The position numbers and the translations under genes are program-made. From REEB95 sp050729835 (GTDB lineage: Bacteria > Pseudomonadota > Alphaproteobacteria > ATCC43930 > CGMCC-115725): a DNA stretch of 64,000 nt. Positions within the stretch are counted from its first letter, which is position 1. Each line of letters starts with the position of its first letter. Shown here one piece after another: positions 25,578-33,924 of this stretch. The DNA is taken from assembly GCA_050729835.1 (NCBI GenBank), contig JBOHLS010000002.1, forward strand, positions 1 through 64,000, in the 5' to 3' direction. Below the pieces are notes generated by a model. It did no database searches, was not told the origin of the DNA, and was given only the letters and a program-made list of their open reading frames with translations.

Positions 25578-26195
25578 ATGGCGACGATCGTGCTGACGCG
25601 TCACGGTCATGTCGAAGGCATCAAGCCGGAGCGCTTTCGCGGTCGGCACGAGACGCCGCTGACCGCGCTCGGGCGGACGCAGGCGAAAGCGGTCGCCGCG
25701 CGCATCGCCCGGACGTGGAAGCCGGCGGCGATCTACACCAGCCCGATGGGCCGCTGTGTCGAAACCGGTGTGGAGATCGCCAAGGCCTGCGGCGTCGCCG
25801 CCGCGGCGCTCGCCGCGCTCAACGATCTCGATTACGGCGCATGGGAATGGCGCACGCTCGAGGAGATGCGCGCAGCCGAGCCGGCGCTCTATGCCTCCTG
25901 GTTTACGACGCCCGAACGCATGCGCTTTCCCGGCGGTGAATCGCTGCCGGATCTAATCGCACGCACCGCCGGTGCGCTCCGCTTCGTCGGCGAGCGGCAT
26001 GCGCGCGACACCGTGGTGCTCGTCGGCCACCTCAGCGTCAATCGCGCGCTGCTGCTGCAATGCCTCGACATGCCGCCGTCGGCCTATTGGCGGCTCGAGC
26101 AGCTTCCGTGCACGCTCAACGAAATCGTGATCGAGGACGGACGCGTGCGCGTCCTGCGCGTCAACGACGCGCAGCACCTCGAAGGCCTGCAATAG
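25578..26195 (+). CDS. Histidine phosphatase family protein
   Basis: The 205-residue protein begins MATIVLTRHGHVEG with the catalytic RHG motif (residues 8-10), followed by a conserved Arg/Ser segment YTSPMGRCVETGVEIA, acidic catalytic loop YGAWEWRTLEEM, and the second histidine in VVLVGHLSVNRALLL. Members of this family include phosphoglycerate mutase-like phosphatases, alpha-ribazole phosphatase (CobC) and nucleotide phosphatases; no cobalamin genes are nearby, so the substrate is not assigned. The ATG at 25578 follows a purine-rich GAGGGCG stretch. Confidence 0.9.
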   Translation: MATIVLTRHGHVEGIKPERFRGRHETPLTALGRTQAKAVAARIARTWKPAAIYTSPMGRCVETGVEIAKACGVAAAALAALNDLDYGAWEWRTLEEMRAAEPALYASWFTTPERMRFPGGESLPDLIARTAGALRFVGERHARDTVVLVGHLSVNRALLLQCLDMPPSAYWRLEQLPCTLNEIVIEDGRVRVLRVNDAQHLEGLQ

Positions 26196-26228
26196 CGCTC
26201 GCCGTCGCCGCCGACGGCACCGAACGGC

Positions 26229-26807
26229 TCAGGCGCGCGGGCCGATCTCGGCTGTCGATCCGATTTTGTCGCGCACCGGCACCGTCGACGCCACGGCGAC
26301 CGGCTTGGGCGCCGCGTGGACGCTCTTGTTGCCGGCCTTGCCTAACTCGGGCCGGCAATGACCGTCGATGAAGGCGCCGGATTCGATGTTGATGTCCTGG
26401 TGGACGACGTCGCCGGACATGTGCGCCGTGCTGGTGAGCACGACCTTCTTGGCCTCGATCTTGCCGTCGATCGTGCCGGCAAGCTCGACCGCTTCACCGT
26501 AGACCGTGCCTTTGACCTTGGCGTTGCTGCCGATCTTGACCGACACGCCGCGCACATCGCCGTCGACCTCGCCGTCGACCTGGATGTCTTCGGTGCTTTC
26601 GAGCTGGCCGGTGATCTTGAGCGCCTTGCTGATGACCGAAACCACCCGCGTCTGCGGCGTCGCGGTTTCGTAGGTTGGCGGTGCCGGCGGTGGGGTTCGC
26701 TTCGTTTCGAAGACGGGCGATGCCGTCGTCTCGATTTTTTCGCGGGCCGGCGACGCGCCGCCGGTGCCTGGATCGAACGATTTGTCGTTGCGTGTGAACA
26801 TATTCAT
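26229..26807 (-). CDS. Bactofilin (polymer-forming cytoskeletal protein)
   Basis: The 192-residue protein has a disordered N terminus (about 1-55, Pro/Thr-rich) and a beta-helical bactofilin domain (about 58-150) built from short repeats such as TGQLESTEDIQVDGEVDGDV, VKGTVYGEAVELAGTIDG and MSGDVVHQDINIESGAFIDG, then a variable C-terminal tail. Bactofilins self-assemble without nucleotide into filaments that scaffold envelope enzymes. It follows a second bactofilin gene with ATGA overlap, so the two subunits are co-produced and may co-polymerise. Confidence 0.93.
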   Translation of the reverse strand: MNMFTRNDKSFDPGTGGASPAREKIETTASPVFETKRTPPPAPPTYETATPQTRVVSVISKALKITGQLESTEDIQVDGEVDGDVRGVSVKIGSNAKVKGTVYGEAVELAGTIDGKIEAKKVVLTSTAHMSGDVVHQDINIESGAFIDGHCRPELGKAGNKSVHAAPKPVAVASTVPVRDKIGSTAEIGPRA

Positions 26808-27217
26808 GATTGCGCCTCCCGGAGATGTTCAAGCCTTTCAAAAAAGTTGAGCGGACGCCAGGGCATGCGCCCATCGATCCGCGCACCTTTCGCGACGGTG
26901 ATCGTGTGGTGGAAGATGCGCCCGGTTACGTCGGCCGAGCTGTCGAGTGTTACGTTGCGGGCGAAGACGCGCCCCGTGAAGCGCCCGCCGATGCGTACGT
27001 CGTTGGCGACGATGTCGCCTTCGACGGACCCACCGGCGGCGAGGACCAAGCGGTCGGCCGTGATCTGCCCCTGCACGTTGCCGTGGATGTGAAGGACGCC
27101 GGTCGTGTCCAGGCGGCCCTTGACGGTCAGGGCCTTGCCGAGATGCGAAGTCGGTAATTCGGCGCCGTCGCTGACGAGCGGCACCGGAGCGAGAGCAATA
27201 CGCGGCAACGCGGGCAT
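26804..27217 (-). CDS. Bactofilin, second paralogue
   Basis: The 137-residue protein carries the same beta-helical DUF583 repeats (LTVKGRLDTTGVLHIHGNVQ, VEGDIVANDVRIGGRFTGRV, VTGRIFHHTITVAKGARIDG) with a short N terminus and almost no C-terminal tail. It begins at ATG 27217 and its stop overlaps the start of the downstream bactofilin gene (ATGA). Paired bactofilins with different tails are common in alphaproteobacteria (for example BacA/BacB of Caulobacter, which localise a peptidoglycan synthase at the stalk); the local function is not predictable. Confidence 0.9.
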   Translation of the reverse strand: MPALPRIALAPVPLVSDGAELPTSHLGKALTVKGRLDTTGVLHIHGNVQGQITADRLVLAAGGSVEGDIVANDVRIGGRFTGRVFARNVTLDSSADVTGRIFHHTITVAKGARIDGRMPWRPLNFFERLEHLREAQS

Positions 27218-27403
27218 GACAATGCCAACCCCAGGTCCAACAGACCGCAGCTAGCGCCCGTCCCCCGCTAGCACCTATCAGGATCGTAACGTACGGTCCC
27301 GCCGCCCAGCAAGCCGGTTAGCCGCGCATTTTAGGTTTCAGGCTTAATTGTCACACGCTCGACGGGTGTGCCCGTACCCGTTGTCGTCGGGCGCGATTGA
27401 CGC

Positions 27404-27493
27404 TGGCGGATGGGGTGGGATTCGAACCCACGACACGGTTGCCCGTGTGCCGGTTTTCAAGACCGGTGCCTTAAACCGCTCGGCCACCCATCC
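27404..27493 (-). tRNA. tRNA-Ser (anticodon TGA)
   Basis: The reverse complement folds as a 90-nt class II tRNA: acceptor stem GGATGGG/CCCATCC, D arm GGCCGAGCGGTTTAAGGC, anticodon stem-loop CCGGTCTTGAAAACCGG giving anticodon TGA, a long variable arm (CACACGGGCAACCGTGT), T arm GGTTCGAATCC and encoded CCA (TGG at 27404-27406 on the plus strand). Confidence 0.97.
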
Positions 27494-27674
27494 GGCCCCT
27501 AGATACCAAAGAGTCCGGGTGCCGGCCATCGCGGCGCCGCGCGCCAGGGCCAAGCGGGTCGCATTGGGTCGCCCAGATGAATTAGAGTGAGCGATCCGCC
27601 TCATCCGACACGGAACGGCCGCGGCCGCGCGTCGCTTCGTTTGGCATCGCAATCGCCGACAAGAGCATCCGACC

Positions 27675-28058
27675 GTGGTGTCTCAACAGCTCGAACGGTT
27701 TCTCCGGAACTCGATCCGCTCGGTGTGGGATCTCGAGCTGCTGCTGCTTCTGCGCAAGGAACCGTCGCGAACCTGGAGCACCACCGAACTGGTCCGTCAG
27801 TTGCGCGCCAGCGGGCTGGTCGTGAGCGACGCGTTGTTGGCGTTGCAACGTGACGATCTCGTGGTGCCGGAGCCGGCGGAGCATTTCCGCTACCGGCCGG
27901 CGACCGCGGAGTTGGCAAAGGTGGTGGACGAGCTGGCCGAGGCCTATGCCAGCCAACCGGCGTCGATCATGAACGTCATCTGGTCGACGCCGCGCTCGAA
28001 CATCGAGATTTTCGCCGACGCCTTCAGACTCAGGAAGGACAAGAACGATGGCTCTTAG
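27675..28058 (+). CDS. Hypothetical winged-helix-like protein upstream of DUF5985 genes
   Basis: The 127-residue product, starting at GTG 27675, has a helical pattern (SVWDLELLLLLRKEPSRTWS then TTELVRQLRASGLVVSDALLALQRDDLV) that reads like a winged helix-turn-helix DNA-binding domain. No effector domain is visible; the C terminus is helical and charged. Its last 11 bases overlap the start of the first DUF5985 gene, so it belongs to that operon and could regulate it. I cannot assign a family name with confidence. Confidence 0.7.
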   Translation: MVSQQLERFLRNSIRSVWDLELLLLLRKEPSRTWSTTELVRQLRASGLVVSDALLALQRDDLVVPEPAEHFRYRPATAELAKVVDELAEAYASQPASIMNVIWSTPRSNIEIFADAFRLRKDKNDGS

Positions 28059-28317
28059 CTTTCCATCCGCGATCTACCTACTGTGTTTCCTCACCAGCCT
28101 CGCGGCCACGCTGCTTTTGATCCGCAGCTTCGTCCGCAAACGGTCGCCGCTGCTGCTGTGGAGTGCGCTGGCCTTCGTTGCCCTGACCGCGAACAACATC
28201 CTGCTTCTCGCCGACTTCCTGCTGCCGCCCGACATCGACCTGCGGCCCGAGCGGGTGGCGAGCGAGCTGTTCGCCGTCGCGCTTTTGCTTTACGGCTTTG
28301 TCTGGGAAATCGATTGA
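28048..28317 (+). CDS. DUF5985 family membrane protein
   Basis: The 89-residue protein is almost entirely three hydrophobic helices (IYLLCFLTSLAATLLLIRSF; LLLWSALAFVALTANNILLL; ASELFAVALLLYGFVWEID) with the DUF5985-like pattern YLLCFLTSL...RSPLLLWSALAF...LTANNILL. The role of the family is unknown. It overlaps the preceding wHTH-like gene and is followed seven bases later by a second DUF5985-like gene, making a three-gene operon. Confidence 0.85.
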   Translation: MALSFPSAIYLLCFLTSLAATLLLIRSFVRKRSPLLLWSALAFVALTANNILLLADFLLPPDIDLRPERVASELFAVALLLYGFVWEID

Positions 28318-28324
28318 GGCGCCC

Positions 28325-28597
28325 ATGACCGCAGCGCTGCTCTTTGCCAATGGCGTGCTGACAGCCGGGTTCCTCGCGCTCGGGCTGTTCTTTCTCAAGT
28401 TCTGGCGGCGGACCGGCGACGGTTTTTTCGCTCTGTTCGCCGCGGCGTTCTGGCTGCTGGCGGGCAATGCCATCGCTTCGGCGTTGACAGGCCCGCACAG
28501 CGAGATCACCAGCCCGTCGATCTACCTGCTGCGCCTGTTCGCCTTCGTCCTCATCATCGTCGCGATTGTCCGCAAGAACGTCGCCGGCCGGCGCTGA
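28325..28597 (+). CDS. DUF5985 family membrane protein, second copy
   Basis: The 90-residue protein starts at ATG 28325 (MTAALLFANGVLTAGFLALG) and has three hydrophobic helices with the same loop layout as its neighbour (FFLKFWRRTGDGFFALFAAAFWLLAGNAIA and IYLLRLFAFVLIIVAIV). The two small proteins probably form a hetero-oligomeric membrane complex. The gene ends seven bases before the convergent cupredoxin gene. Confidence 0.82.
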   Translation: MTAALLFANGVLTAGFLALGLFFLKFWRRTGDGFFALFAAAFWLLAGNAIASALTGPHSEITSPSIYLLRLFAFVLIIVAIVRKNVAGRR

Positions 28598-28604
28598 CCG
28601 CGGC

Positions 28605-29000
28605 TTACTGCACGACGACGGTGCCGATCATGCCGCCACCTTCGTGATGGGTGCAGAAATAGCGATAGGTGCCGGGGGTGTCGAAGCCGTGGACATAGAC
28701 GTCGCCCGCCGCGATATCGCCGGACGCGAATGGCTGTACGCCGGACGGCAGCGCGACGTCACCCGGATTCGTCGCCGCCTTGGGATCGAAGCTGACGGAG
28801 TGGGTAATTGGCGACGTATTGCGCCATTCGACGATCTGCCCGGCTTTGATCGTCACCGCCGCCGGCGTGAAGCTTTCGAAGCCCATGTCGACGACAGCGG
28901 CCGCGCGCGCGTCCGGGGGGCCGTGCGCGGGACCGCCGACGCCGCAGCCGGCCAAAGCCAGGGCCAGCGCCAGAACCAGTTGCCGTCGGATCGCCGTCAT
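28605..29000 (-). CDS. Cupredoxin-domain lipoprotein
   Basis: The 131-residue product starts at ATG 29000 with a lipoprotein signal peptide (LVLALALALAGC, lipobox LAGC) and a mature plastocyanin-like domain. Type 1 copper ligands are visible as His in ITHSVSF, then Cys, His and Met in FCTHHEGGGM. It should be an outer-membrane or periplasm-anchored blue-copper electron carrier or copper-binding protein. A longer frame upstream to 29063 would bury the signal peptide and is rejected. It converges with the DUF5985 operon. Confidence 0.9.
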   Translation of the reverse strand: MTAIRRQLVLALALALAGCGVGGPAHGPPDARAAAVVDMGFESFTPAAVTIKAGQIVEWRNTSPITHSVSFDPKAATNPGDVALPSGVQPFASGDIAAGDVYVHGFDTPGTYRYFCTHHEGGGMIGTVVVQ

Positions 29001-29270
29001 GGCGCATGAGGTATCGCGGCGCGCGGCCGATGCGCAAATCACGAACGTGAGATCGCCCGGCATCGCGCTGTCGGCCGGAGCGTCGCCGATTTCTCGACCG
29101 ACGAAATCCGCCTTTTATGCGCCTTAAAAGCGCCATGAAGCCGTGGCGACATTCGCCGAAGTGGCCTTGCGCAACGCGGACTTTTCGCTACTGTGCGTTG
29201 CGATGGACACGCCGTCATATGTTCGATTCTGATTGTGCGTTCCCCCACCCCAAACAACCTCGAGGTTCAT

Positions 29271-29861
29271 ATGATTAATTTGACCAAGCGACAGGGCACG
29301 TTTGCCACCGTCGCGGCATTGACCGCCGCCTTGTTCGTCGCCCCCGCGCTCGCCCAGACGACGATGCCGAGCGCACCGCCGCCGACACCGCCGACTGCCG
29401 CACCGGCGGCGCCGAGCGCGACCCCGGCACCGGCGATGGCGCGAACGAAGGCGCCGGCCAAGACGAACAAGCGCATGAGCGCCGTCGAGGCGCGCATCAA
29501 GAGCCTACGCAGCCGCTTGCACATCACCGCGGCGCAGGAGCCGCAGTGGCAGCAGGTCGCGCAGGCGATGCGCGATAACGCCGAGACGATCGAGAAGATG
29601 GTGCGCGATCGCCAGGCCAAGCTGCGCACGATGAGCGCCGTCGACAATCTGCAGACTTACGCCGATATCGCGCAGGCGCATGCCGATGGGCTCAAGAAGT
29701 TGATGCCCGCCTTCGACACTCTCTACCAGTCGATGTCGGCCTCCCAGAAGAAGACCGCCGACGCAGTCTTCCGCGGCATCGTCGAGCATCATGCCAAGAA
29801 GGCGGCAACCCACAAGCCAGCGTCACCCGCGCCCGCACCCTCAGCGCCGGTCAAACAGTAG
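29271..29861 (+). CDS. Spy/CpxP-like periplasmic protein (LTXXQ motif)
   Basis: The 196-residue product starts at ATG 29271 (MINLTKRQGTFATVAALTAA) with a Sec signal peptide cut near ALAQT, then a Pro/Ala-rich linker (to about 60) and a helical domain with a variant LTxxQ motif (LHITAAQEPQW) and a second helical part ending AVFRGIVEHHAKK. Spy/CpxP-family proteins are ATP-independent periplasmic chaperones or stress sensors. The following small secreted protein begins ten bases downstream and shares the terminator at 30174. Confidence 0.85.
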   Translation: MINLTKRQGTFATVAALTAALFVAPALAQTTMPSAPPPTPPTAAPAAPSATPAPAMARTKAPAKTNKRMSAVEARIKSLRSRLHITAAQEPQWQQVAQAMRDNAETIEKMVRDRQAKLRTMSAVDNLQTYADIAQAHADGLKKLMPAFDTLYQSMSASQKKTADAVFRGIVEHHAKKAATHKPASPAPAPSAPVKQ

Positions 29862-29870
29862 GAGCGCCGC

Positions 29871-30146
29871 ATGAGGAAGGGGATCAACCCACTGGGCCGG
29901 TCGGCGCTGGCGGCGGCGCTGGCCGCCGCCTTGATTGGTGCGACAGCGACGGCCTTTGCCCAGGATTATGGCCGTGGCGATTACAATCACGACCAATATC
30001 GCGGCCAGCAAGTCGAGCACCACGAGCATCGGCCCGTCCATGCCTATCAGCCGCGCTACTACGCGCCGCCGCCGGTGGTCTATACGGCGCCGCCGCCGCA
30101 ATATGCGCCGCCGGTCGACCTGTTCTTTTCGATCGGCATCCACTGA
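29871..30146 (+). CDS. Small exported Pro/Tyr/His-rich protein
   Basis: The 91-residue product has a Sec signal peptide (MRKGINPLGRSALAAALAAA, cleavage near AFAQD) and a mature part of about 60 residues rich in Tyr, Pro and His (VEHHEHRPVHAYQPRYYAPP), a composition seen in small periplasmic or outer-membrane-associated proteins of unknown function. It follows the Spy-like gene by ten bases and precedes a rho-independent terminator, so the two form a short operon. Confidence 0.75.
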   Translation: MRKGINPLGRSALAAALAAALIGATATAFAQDYGRGDYNHDQYRGQQVEHHEHRPVHAYQPRYYAPPPVVYTAPPPQYAPPVDLFFSIGIH

Positions 30147-30173
30147 TCGTTGGCCCGGTGGGGCCGCAAGGAA

Positions 30174-30200
30174 GTCGCGCGCGAACCGCGCGGCTTTTTT
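30174..30200 (+). terminator. Rho-independent terminator
   Basis: GTCGCGCG and CGCGCGGC form an 8-bp stem (one T-G wobble) around a 5-base loop, followed by six T residues (30195-30200). It lies 27 bp after the small exported protein gene and before the convergent TPR gene. Confidence 0.8.
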
Positions 30201-30222
30201 GCGTCCGGGGTCAGGCGGCGGT

Positions 30223-32142
30223 TCAGCCGGCGCGGGCTTGCGGCGGCGCGAGCGCGGCCGTCAGCGCCTGGTCGATCTGCTCGACTGCGCCGCCCCAGTC
30301 GGCGCCGTAGGCGCGGCGGAAGAGCCAGATCGCGGCACCACGAGCGCGCGGTGCCGGCGCATCTTCCGGCAGCATGACCCACGCCGGAACGCCGAGCGCC
30401 GCGGCGGTTGCCGCCGTCCGGTTGTCGCCGGCGATCAGCAGGTCGAGCTGGCTCACCAGCGCGGCGGCATCGGACGGCGAACTCTCCGCCAGGGCAAAGT
30501 CGCCGATCTGGGCGCCAAAGGTATGGCGCGCCGCCTGGATCGAGGTGCGGCGGTCGAGCGCGTAGAAGCGCACGCCGGGTCGCGACAACACCGGCGCGAG
30601 ATCGGACAACAGAGGCGTGTCGCCGTCGAGCGCCAGGCCGACCTTAAGGCCGTCGCCGGCGAAGTAGCGCGCATAGCCGGCGGCGCGCGCCGCATCGACC
30701 GTCGGCACCGGCTCGGCCGAGGCGGCGAACAGCGCCAGCGAATTGGCGACGTCCTGTGCCACGCCGAACCAGCCGCCGCCGTTTTCGTGGAACAGCAACA
30801 GCGACGGGTACCACGGGCTGTCGGTGCGGCCGGCAAGCCACCGCCAATGCGCGTCGCGGCCGAGCATGATCCAGCCGGGGCGGCCAAGCGCGCCGGCAAT
30901 ATGCGCGACGGGACCGTCGACGGCGATCACCAGATCGAGTTGGCCGATCACCGCCGCGGCGTCGGCAGTGTCGTGGAGACACCCGGAAAGGTCGACGACC
31001 TTGTCGCCGAGGCCGGCGGCCGCGATCGTCGAGCCGGCCGGGTCGAGCGCGAAGAGGCGGACATTGGGAATGGCGAAGAGCGGTGCGAGCTCAGCTAGGC
31101 TCGGCGCGTGCAACCCGCCTTCGCCGCTCCAGGCGAGCCCAACCCTGAAGCCGCCGCCGGCGAGCCGAGCGCCATAGGCGTCGGCGCGGGCCGGATCGGC
31201 GGCGAGATACGGCGTTTCGGCCGGGACGGCGTCGCCGCGCAGGCCGAGACGATGCGACAGGCTGCCGAGCGGCAGCTGCGCGTCGCACGGTGGATAGTGG
31301 CCGCCGAGCGCAACCACCTGGTCGATGCCGGGTGCGGAAGCGAGCAACCACAGCAGCTCGGCCGGCGCGGCGAGAACGACGCGGCCAACCAGCGCATGAA
31401 GAGGATAGGCGAGGCGGGCCAGCCGCAGCGTCTCGCTGGCGCCGCCGTCGCTCCACAGCAGCAGCGTCTTGTCGTCGCCGAGCGCGCCGCCGTCCCACAG
31501 CGGTGCCGGCATGTCCGGCATCGCCATTTGCCGCCAGCGCCACTCGTATTCGGCGTTGCCTTCGGCGAGGAGGCCGACGGCGAATAGGGCTTCGGCGAGC
31601 GCGACATGGAAGACGGCGCGGTCGGGCTTGGCGGCAACCGCGCGCCGGAAATAGGCGATGGCTTCCTCCGCCTTGCCGGCGTCGCGCAGGACCAGCCCGG
31701 CATGCGCAAGCGCCTCGGCATGCTCGGGCGCCAAGGCGAGCGCAAGGCTGGCGCATTCCGCCGCCTGATCGGCGCGACCTTGCGCGCGCAACACTTGGCC
31801 GGTGCTGACGAGCAGGTCCGGCGACTTCGGGTGGAGTGCGAGACCGCGGCGCAGATGACGCTCGGCTTCGTCGAGGCGGCCGCTCTGGCGCAAGACGGTG
31901 GCGAGGTTGTTGACGATGGCGAGATCGTTGGGTGCGGCGCTGAGCGCGGCGGTGAGCAAGCGGATCGCCTCACCGTGCTTGCCGCCTTGCGCCAATGCCG
32001 TGCCGTAGAGGAACAGCAGCTCGGCGGTCGCCGGCGCAGTCTGCAGCGCCAGGCCCAGCCAATGCTCGGCCTCGGCGAAGCGGCCCTGTCGCAATGCCGC
32101 CTGACCGGCGTGGATGAGTTCGGCCGAGTTCGCGGTCGCCAT
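30223..32142 (-). CDS. TPR protein with duplicated glycosyltransferase-like (GT9/GT41-type) domain
   Basis: The 639-residue protein begins with five to six tetratricopeptide repeats (about 8-205, for example LIHAGQAALRQGRFAEAEHWL). The C-terminal 400 residues resemble the GT-B half-domain of TPR-linked glycosyltransferases, with DLVIAVDGPVAHIAGALGRPGWIML at about 410-435. A second, weaker copy of the same segment (DLLIAGDNRTAATAAALGVPAWVML) occurs near 575-600, so this domain appears duplicated. In most relatives the motif reads DT/S-VAHLAGAL; the Gly here and the further loss in the second copy make enzymatic activity uncertain. It converges with the terminator of the upstream plus-strand operon. 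Confidence 0.8.
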   Translation of the reverse strand: MATANSAELIHAGQAALRQGRFAEAEHWLGLALQTAPATAELLFLYGTALAQGGKHGEAIRLLTAALSAAPNDLAIVNNLATVLRQSGRLDEAERHLRRGLALHPKSPDLLVSTGQVLRAQGRADQAAECASLALALAPEHAEALAHAGLVLRDAGKAEEAIAYFRRAVAAKPDRAVFHVALAEALFAVGLLAEGNAEYEWRWRQMAMPDMPAPLWDGGALGDDKTLLLWSDGGASETLRLARLAYPLHALVGRVVLAAPAELLWLLASAPGIDQVVALGGHYPPCDAQLPLGSLSHRLGLRGDAVPAETPYLAADPARADAYGARLAGGGFRVGLAWSGEGGLHAPSLAELAPLFAIPNVRLFALDPAGSTIAAAGLGDKVVDLSGCLHDTADAAAVIGQLDLVIAVDGPVAHIAGALGRPGWIMLGRDAHWRWLAGRTDSPWYPSLLLFHENGGGWFGVAQDVANSLALFAASAEPVPTVDAARAAGYARYFAGDGLKVGLALDGDTPLLSDLAPVLSRPGVRFYALDRRTSIQAARHTFGAQIGDFALAESSPSDAAALVSQLDLLIAGDNRTAATAAALGVPAWVMLPEDAPAPRARGAAIWLFRRAYGADWGGAVEQIDQALTAALAPPQARAG

Positions 32143-32344
32143 CGGCCAAACGTAGTGAAAAATGATTTACGAAATGCCTTACGCCGGCCGGTTATCCGAC
32201 GCGCCGCCGCGTCGTGGACCGCCGTCGCGGCCCGAATGCCGCGGAACGGCCAGGCCCGCGCCTTATTGCCGACATGGTTAGCGGCGACAGTCCCCTCATG
32301 CCCGTCGCGGGCGGTATGGTTAAGGTTGGGTTAAGGAGTCAGTC

Positions 32345-32539
32345 ATGCGGTCGCGGATGATCGGCGAAGTCGAGCTCGACGAGTTGCTCGAGGATGCCGT
32401 GATGGAGCCGGTAACGCGCAGCGCCGGCGTGAGCACCGACGATATTCGGCGTCAACTCGCCGAGCTGGCTCGGCGCCTGGGCCATCGGCCGGCGCCGGAA
32501 GCGACCGTCACGCTGCGGGGCGAGCGTCTGACGCCCTGA
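32345..32539 (+). CDS. Small acidic/basic helical protein, function unknown
   Basis: The 64-residue product begins MRSRMIGEVELDELLEDAVM and is helical and strongly charged. AAGGAG nine bases before the ATG is a near-ideal ribosome-binding site. The end overlaps the 3' end of the convergent histidine kinase gene by 32 bp. No family is recognised. It is the only gene candidate in the 365-bp gap between the TPR and kinase genes; 32143-32344 otherwise holds only GC-rich intergenic DNA. Confidence 0.5.
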   Translation: MRSRMIGEVELDELLEDAVMEPVTRSAGVSTDDIRRQLAELARRLGHRPAPEATVTLRGERLTP

Positions 32540-33923
32540 GTGGTTCCGGTTGCGCTACTGGCGTCGCCGGCAGAACGAAGATCGCCTTCAAGCCCGGATT
32601 GTTGTCGTCGAGCCGCACGCGGCCGTCGTGCAGTTTCGCCACCGCGCGCACCAGGCTGAGCCCGAGCCCGTTGCCCGGCGTTGAGCGGCTGCCTTCGAGC
32701 CGCACGAAGCGGTCGAAGACCACCTCGCGCCGGTCGACTGGAATGCCGGGCCCGGTGTCGGCAACCTCGACGCGGGCGGTATCGCCTTCGCGTCTGACCG
32801 ACAGCGAGACGGTTCCCGACGGAGTGTATTTCAGCGCGTTGTCGAGCAGGTTGGCGATCGCCTGCGACAACAGGTGGCGGTCGCCGCGCACCGGCAGGCT
32901 GTCGGGCACGCTGACGGCGAGCGTCAGCCCCTTGTCGTCGGCGACCGGCTCGTAAAGTTCGGCGACGTTGCGTGCGATCTCGGCGAGGTCGGCGGTCGTG
33001 GCCGCGTCGCGGCGCGAGCCGGCCTCGGCCTCGGCGATGCTGAGCAGCGCGTTGAAGGTGCCGAGCAGCTGGTCGGCCTCGGCGATGGTCTCGTTCAGCA
33101 CCTCGGCGTAGCGCGCGGCGTTGGGCTTCTCCAGCAGCGTGACCTCGAGGCGCGAGCGCAGTCGCGATAGCGGCGTGCGCAGATCGTGCGCGATGTTGTC
33201 GGTGACCTGGCGCATGCCGACCATCAGCCGCTCGATCTGGTCGAGCATGGCGTTGAGGTTGGTGCCGAGCTGGTCGAACTCGTCGCCGCTGCCGGTCAGC
33301 GGAATGCGCTGGGCGAGATCGCCGTCGATGATGTGGCGCGTGGTGTTGGCGACGGATTCGACCCGGCGCAGCATCTGCCGCGTCATCAGCAAGCCGCCGA
33401 TGATGCCGAGGCCGAGGCTGATCAGCGCCGCCCAGGCGATGCTGCTGAGCACATGCTGGCGGAAGGTCGTCGCGTCGCGCAGGTCGCGCGCCACCAGCAG
33501 GCGATCGCCGCCGACAATGAGCTGGGTCCCGAGCGCGGTGTGGGTTTCGGTGCCGCCGCGGGTGTGGACCTCGAACGGGAAGGTGATCCAGCCCGGCTTC
33601 ACCGACGTCGTGCGCCGCGGCCAGGCTGAGAGATTGCCGGCGATCTCGTGCAGGAATGGGTCGGTCATCACGTAGATCATGTTGTCGACGCGCTCGTGCA
33701 GGCTGCGCTCGCGCACCAGCGCGACCAGCCCGCCGAGGCCGAGCTGCTCGTATTGTTCCTGCAAGCCGCGGATCTCGGCGCCGACCGTCTGCTCGATCTG
33801 GCGCTCGATGAAGCCGGCGGTCGAGAGATAGAAGAACGCGAACAGCGTCAGCACCGATCCGGCGAACAGCGCGAAATAAAGCGCGGCGAGGCGAAAGGCG
33901 TTCGTGTTGAAGAACCGGCCCAA
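32508..33923 (-). CDS. Sensor histidine kinase (HAMP, EnvZ/QseC class)
   Basis: The 471-residue membrane kinase has two transmembrane helices (about 11-34 and 160-182) around a periplasmic sensor of about 125 residues, a HAMP linker, a dimerisation domain with phospho-accepting His246 (DNIAHDLRTPLSRLR), and an ATPase domain with N, G1 (DTGPGI) and G2 (GNGLGLSL) boxes. The start is a TTG one base after the stop of the response regulator gene, so the pair is translationally linked. The ligand sensed is unknown. Confidence 0.93.
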   Translation of the reverse strand: MGRFFNTNAFRLAALYFALFAGSVLTLFAFFYLSTAGFIERQIEQTVGAEIRGLQEQYEQLGLGGLVALVRERSLHERVDNMIYVMTDPFLHEIAGNLSAWPRRTTSVKPGWITFPFEVHTRGGTETHTALGTQLIVGGDRLLVARDLRDATTFRQHVLSSIAWAALISLGLGIIGGLLMTRQMLRRVESVANTTRHIIDGDLAQRIPLTGSGDEFDQLGTNLNAMLDQIERLMVGMRQVTDNIAHDLRTPLSRLRSRLEVTLLEKPNAARYAEVLNETIAEADQLLGTFNALLSIAEAEAGSRRDAATTADLAEIARNVAELYEPVADDKGLTLAVSVPDSLPVRGDRHLLSQAIANLLDNALKYTPSGTVSLSVRREGDTARVEVADTGPGIPVDRREVVFDRFVRLEGSRSTPGNGLGLSLVRAVAKLHDGRVRLDDNNPGLKAIFVLPATPVAQPEPLRASDARPAA

Positions 33924-33924
33924 T

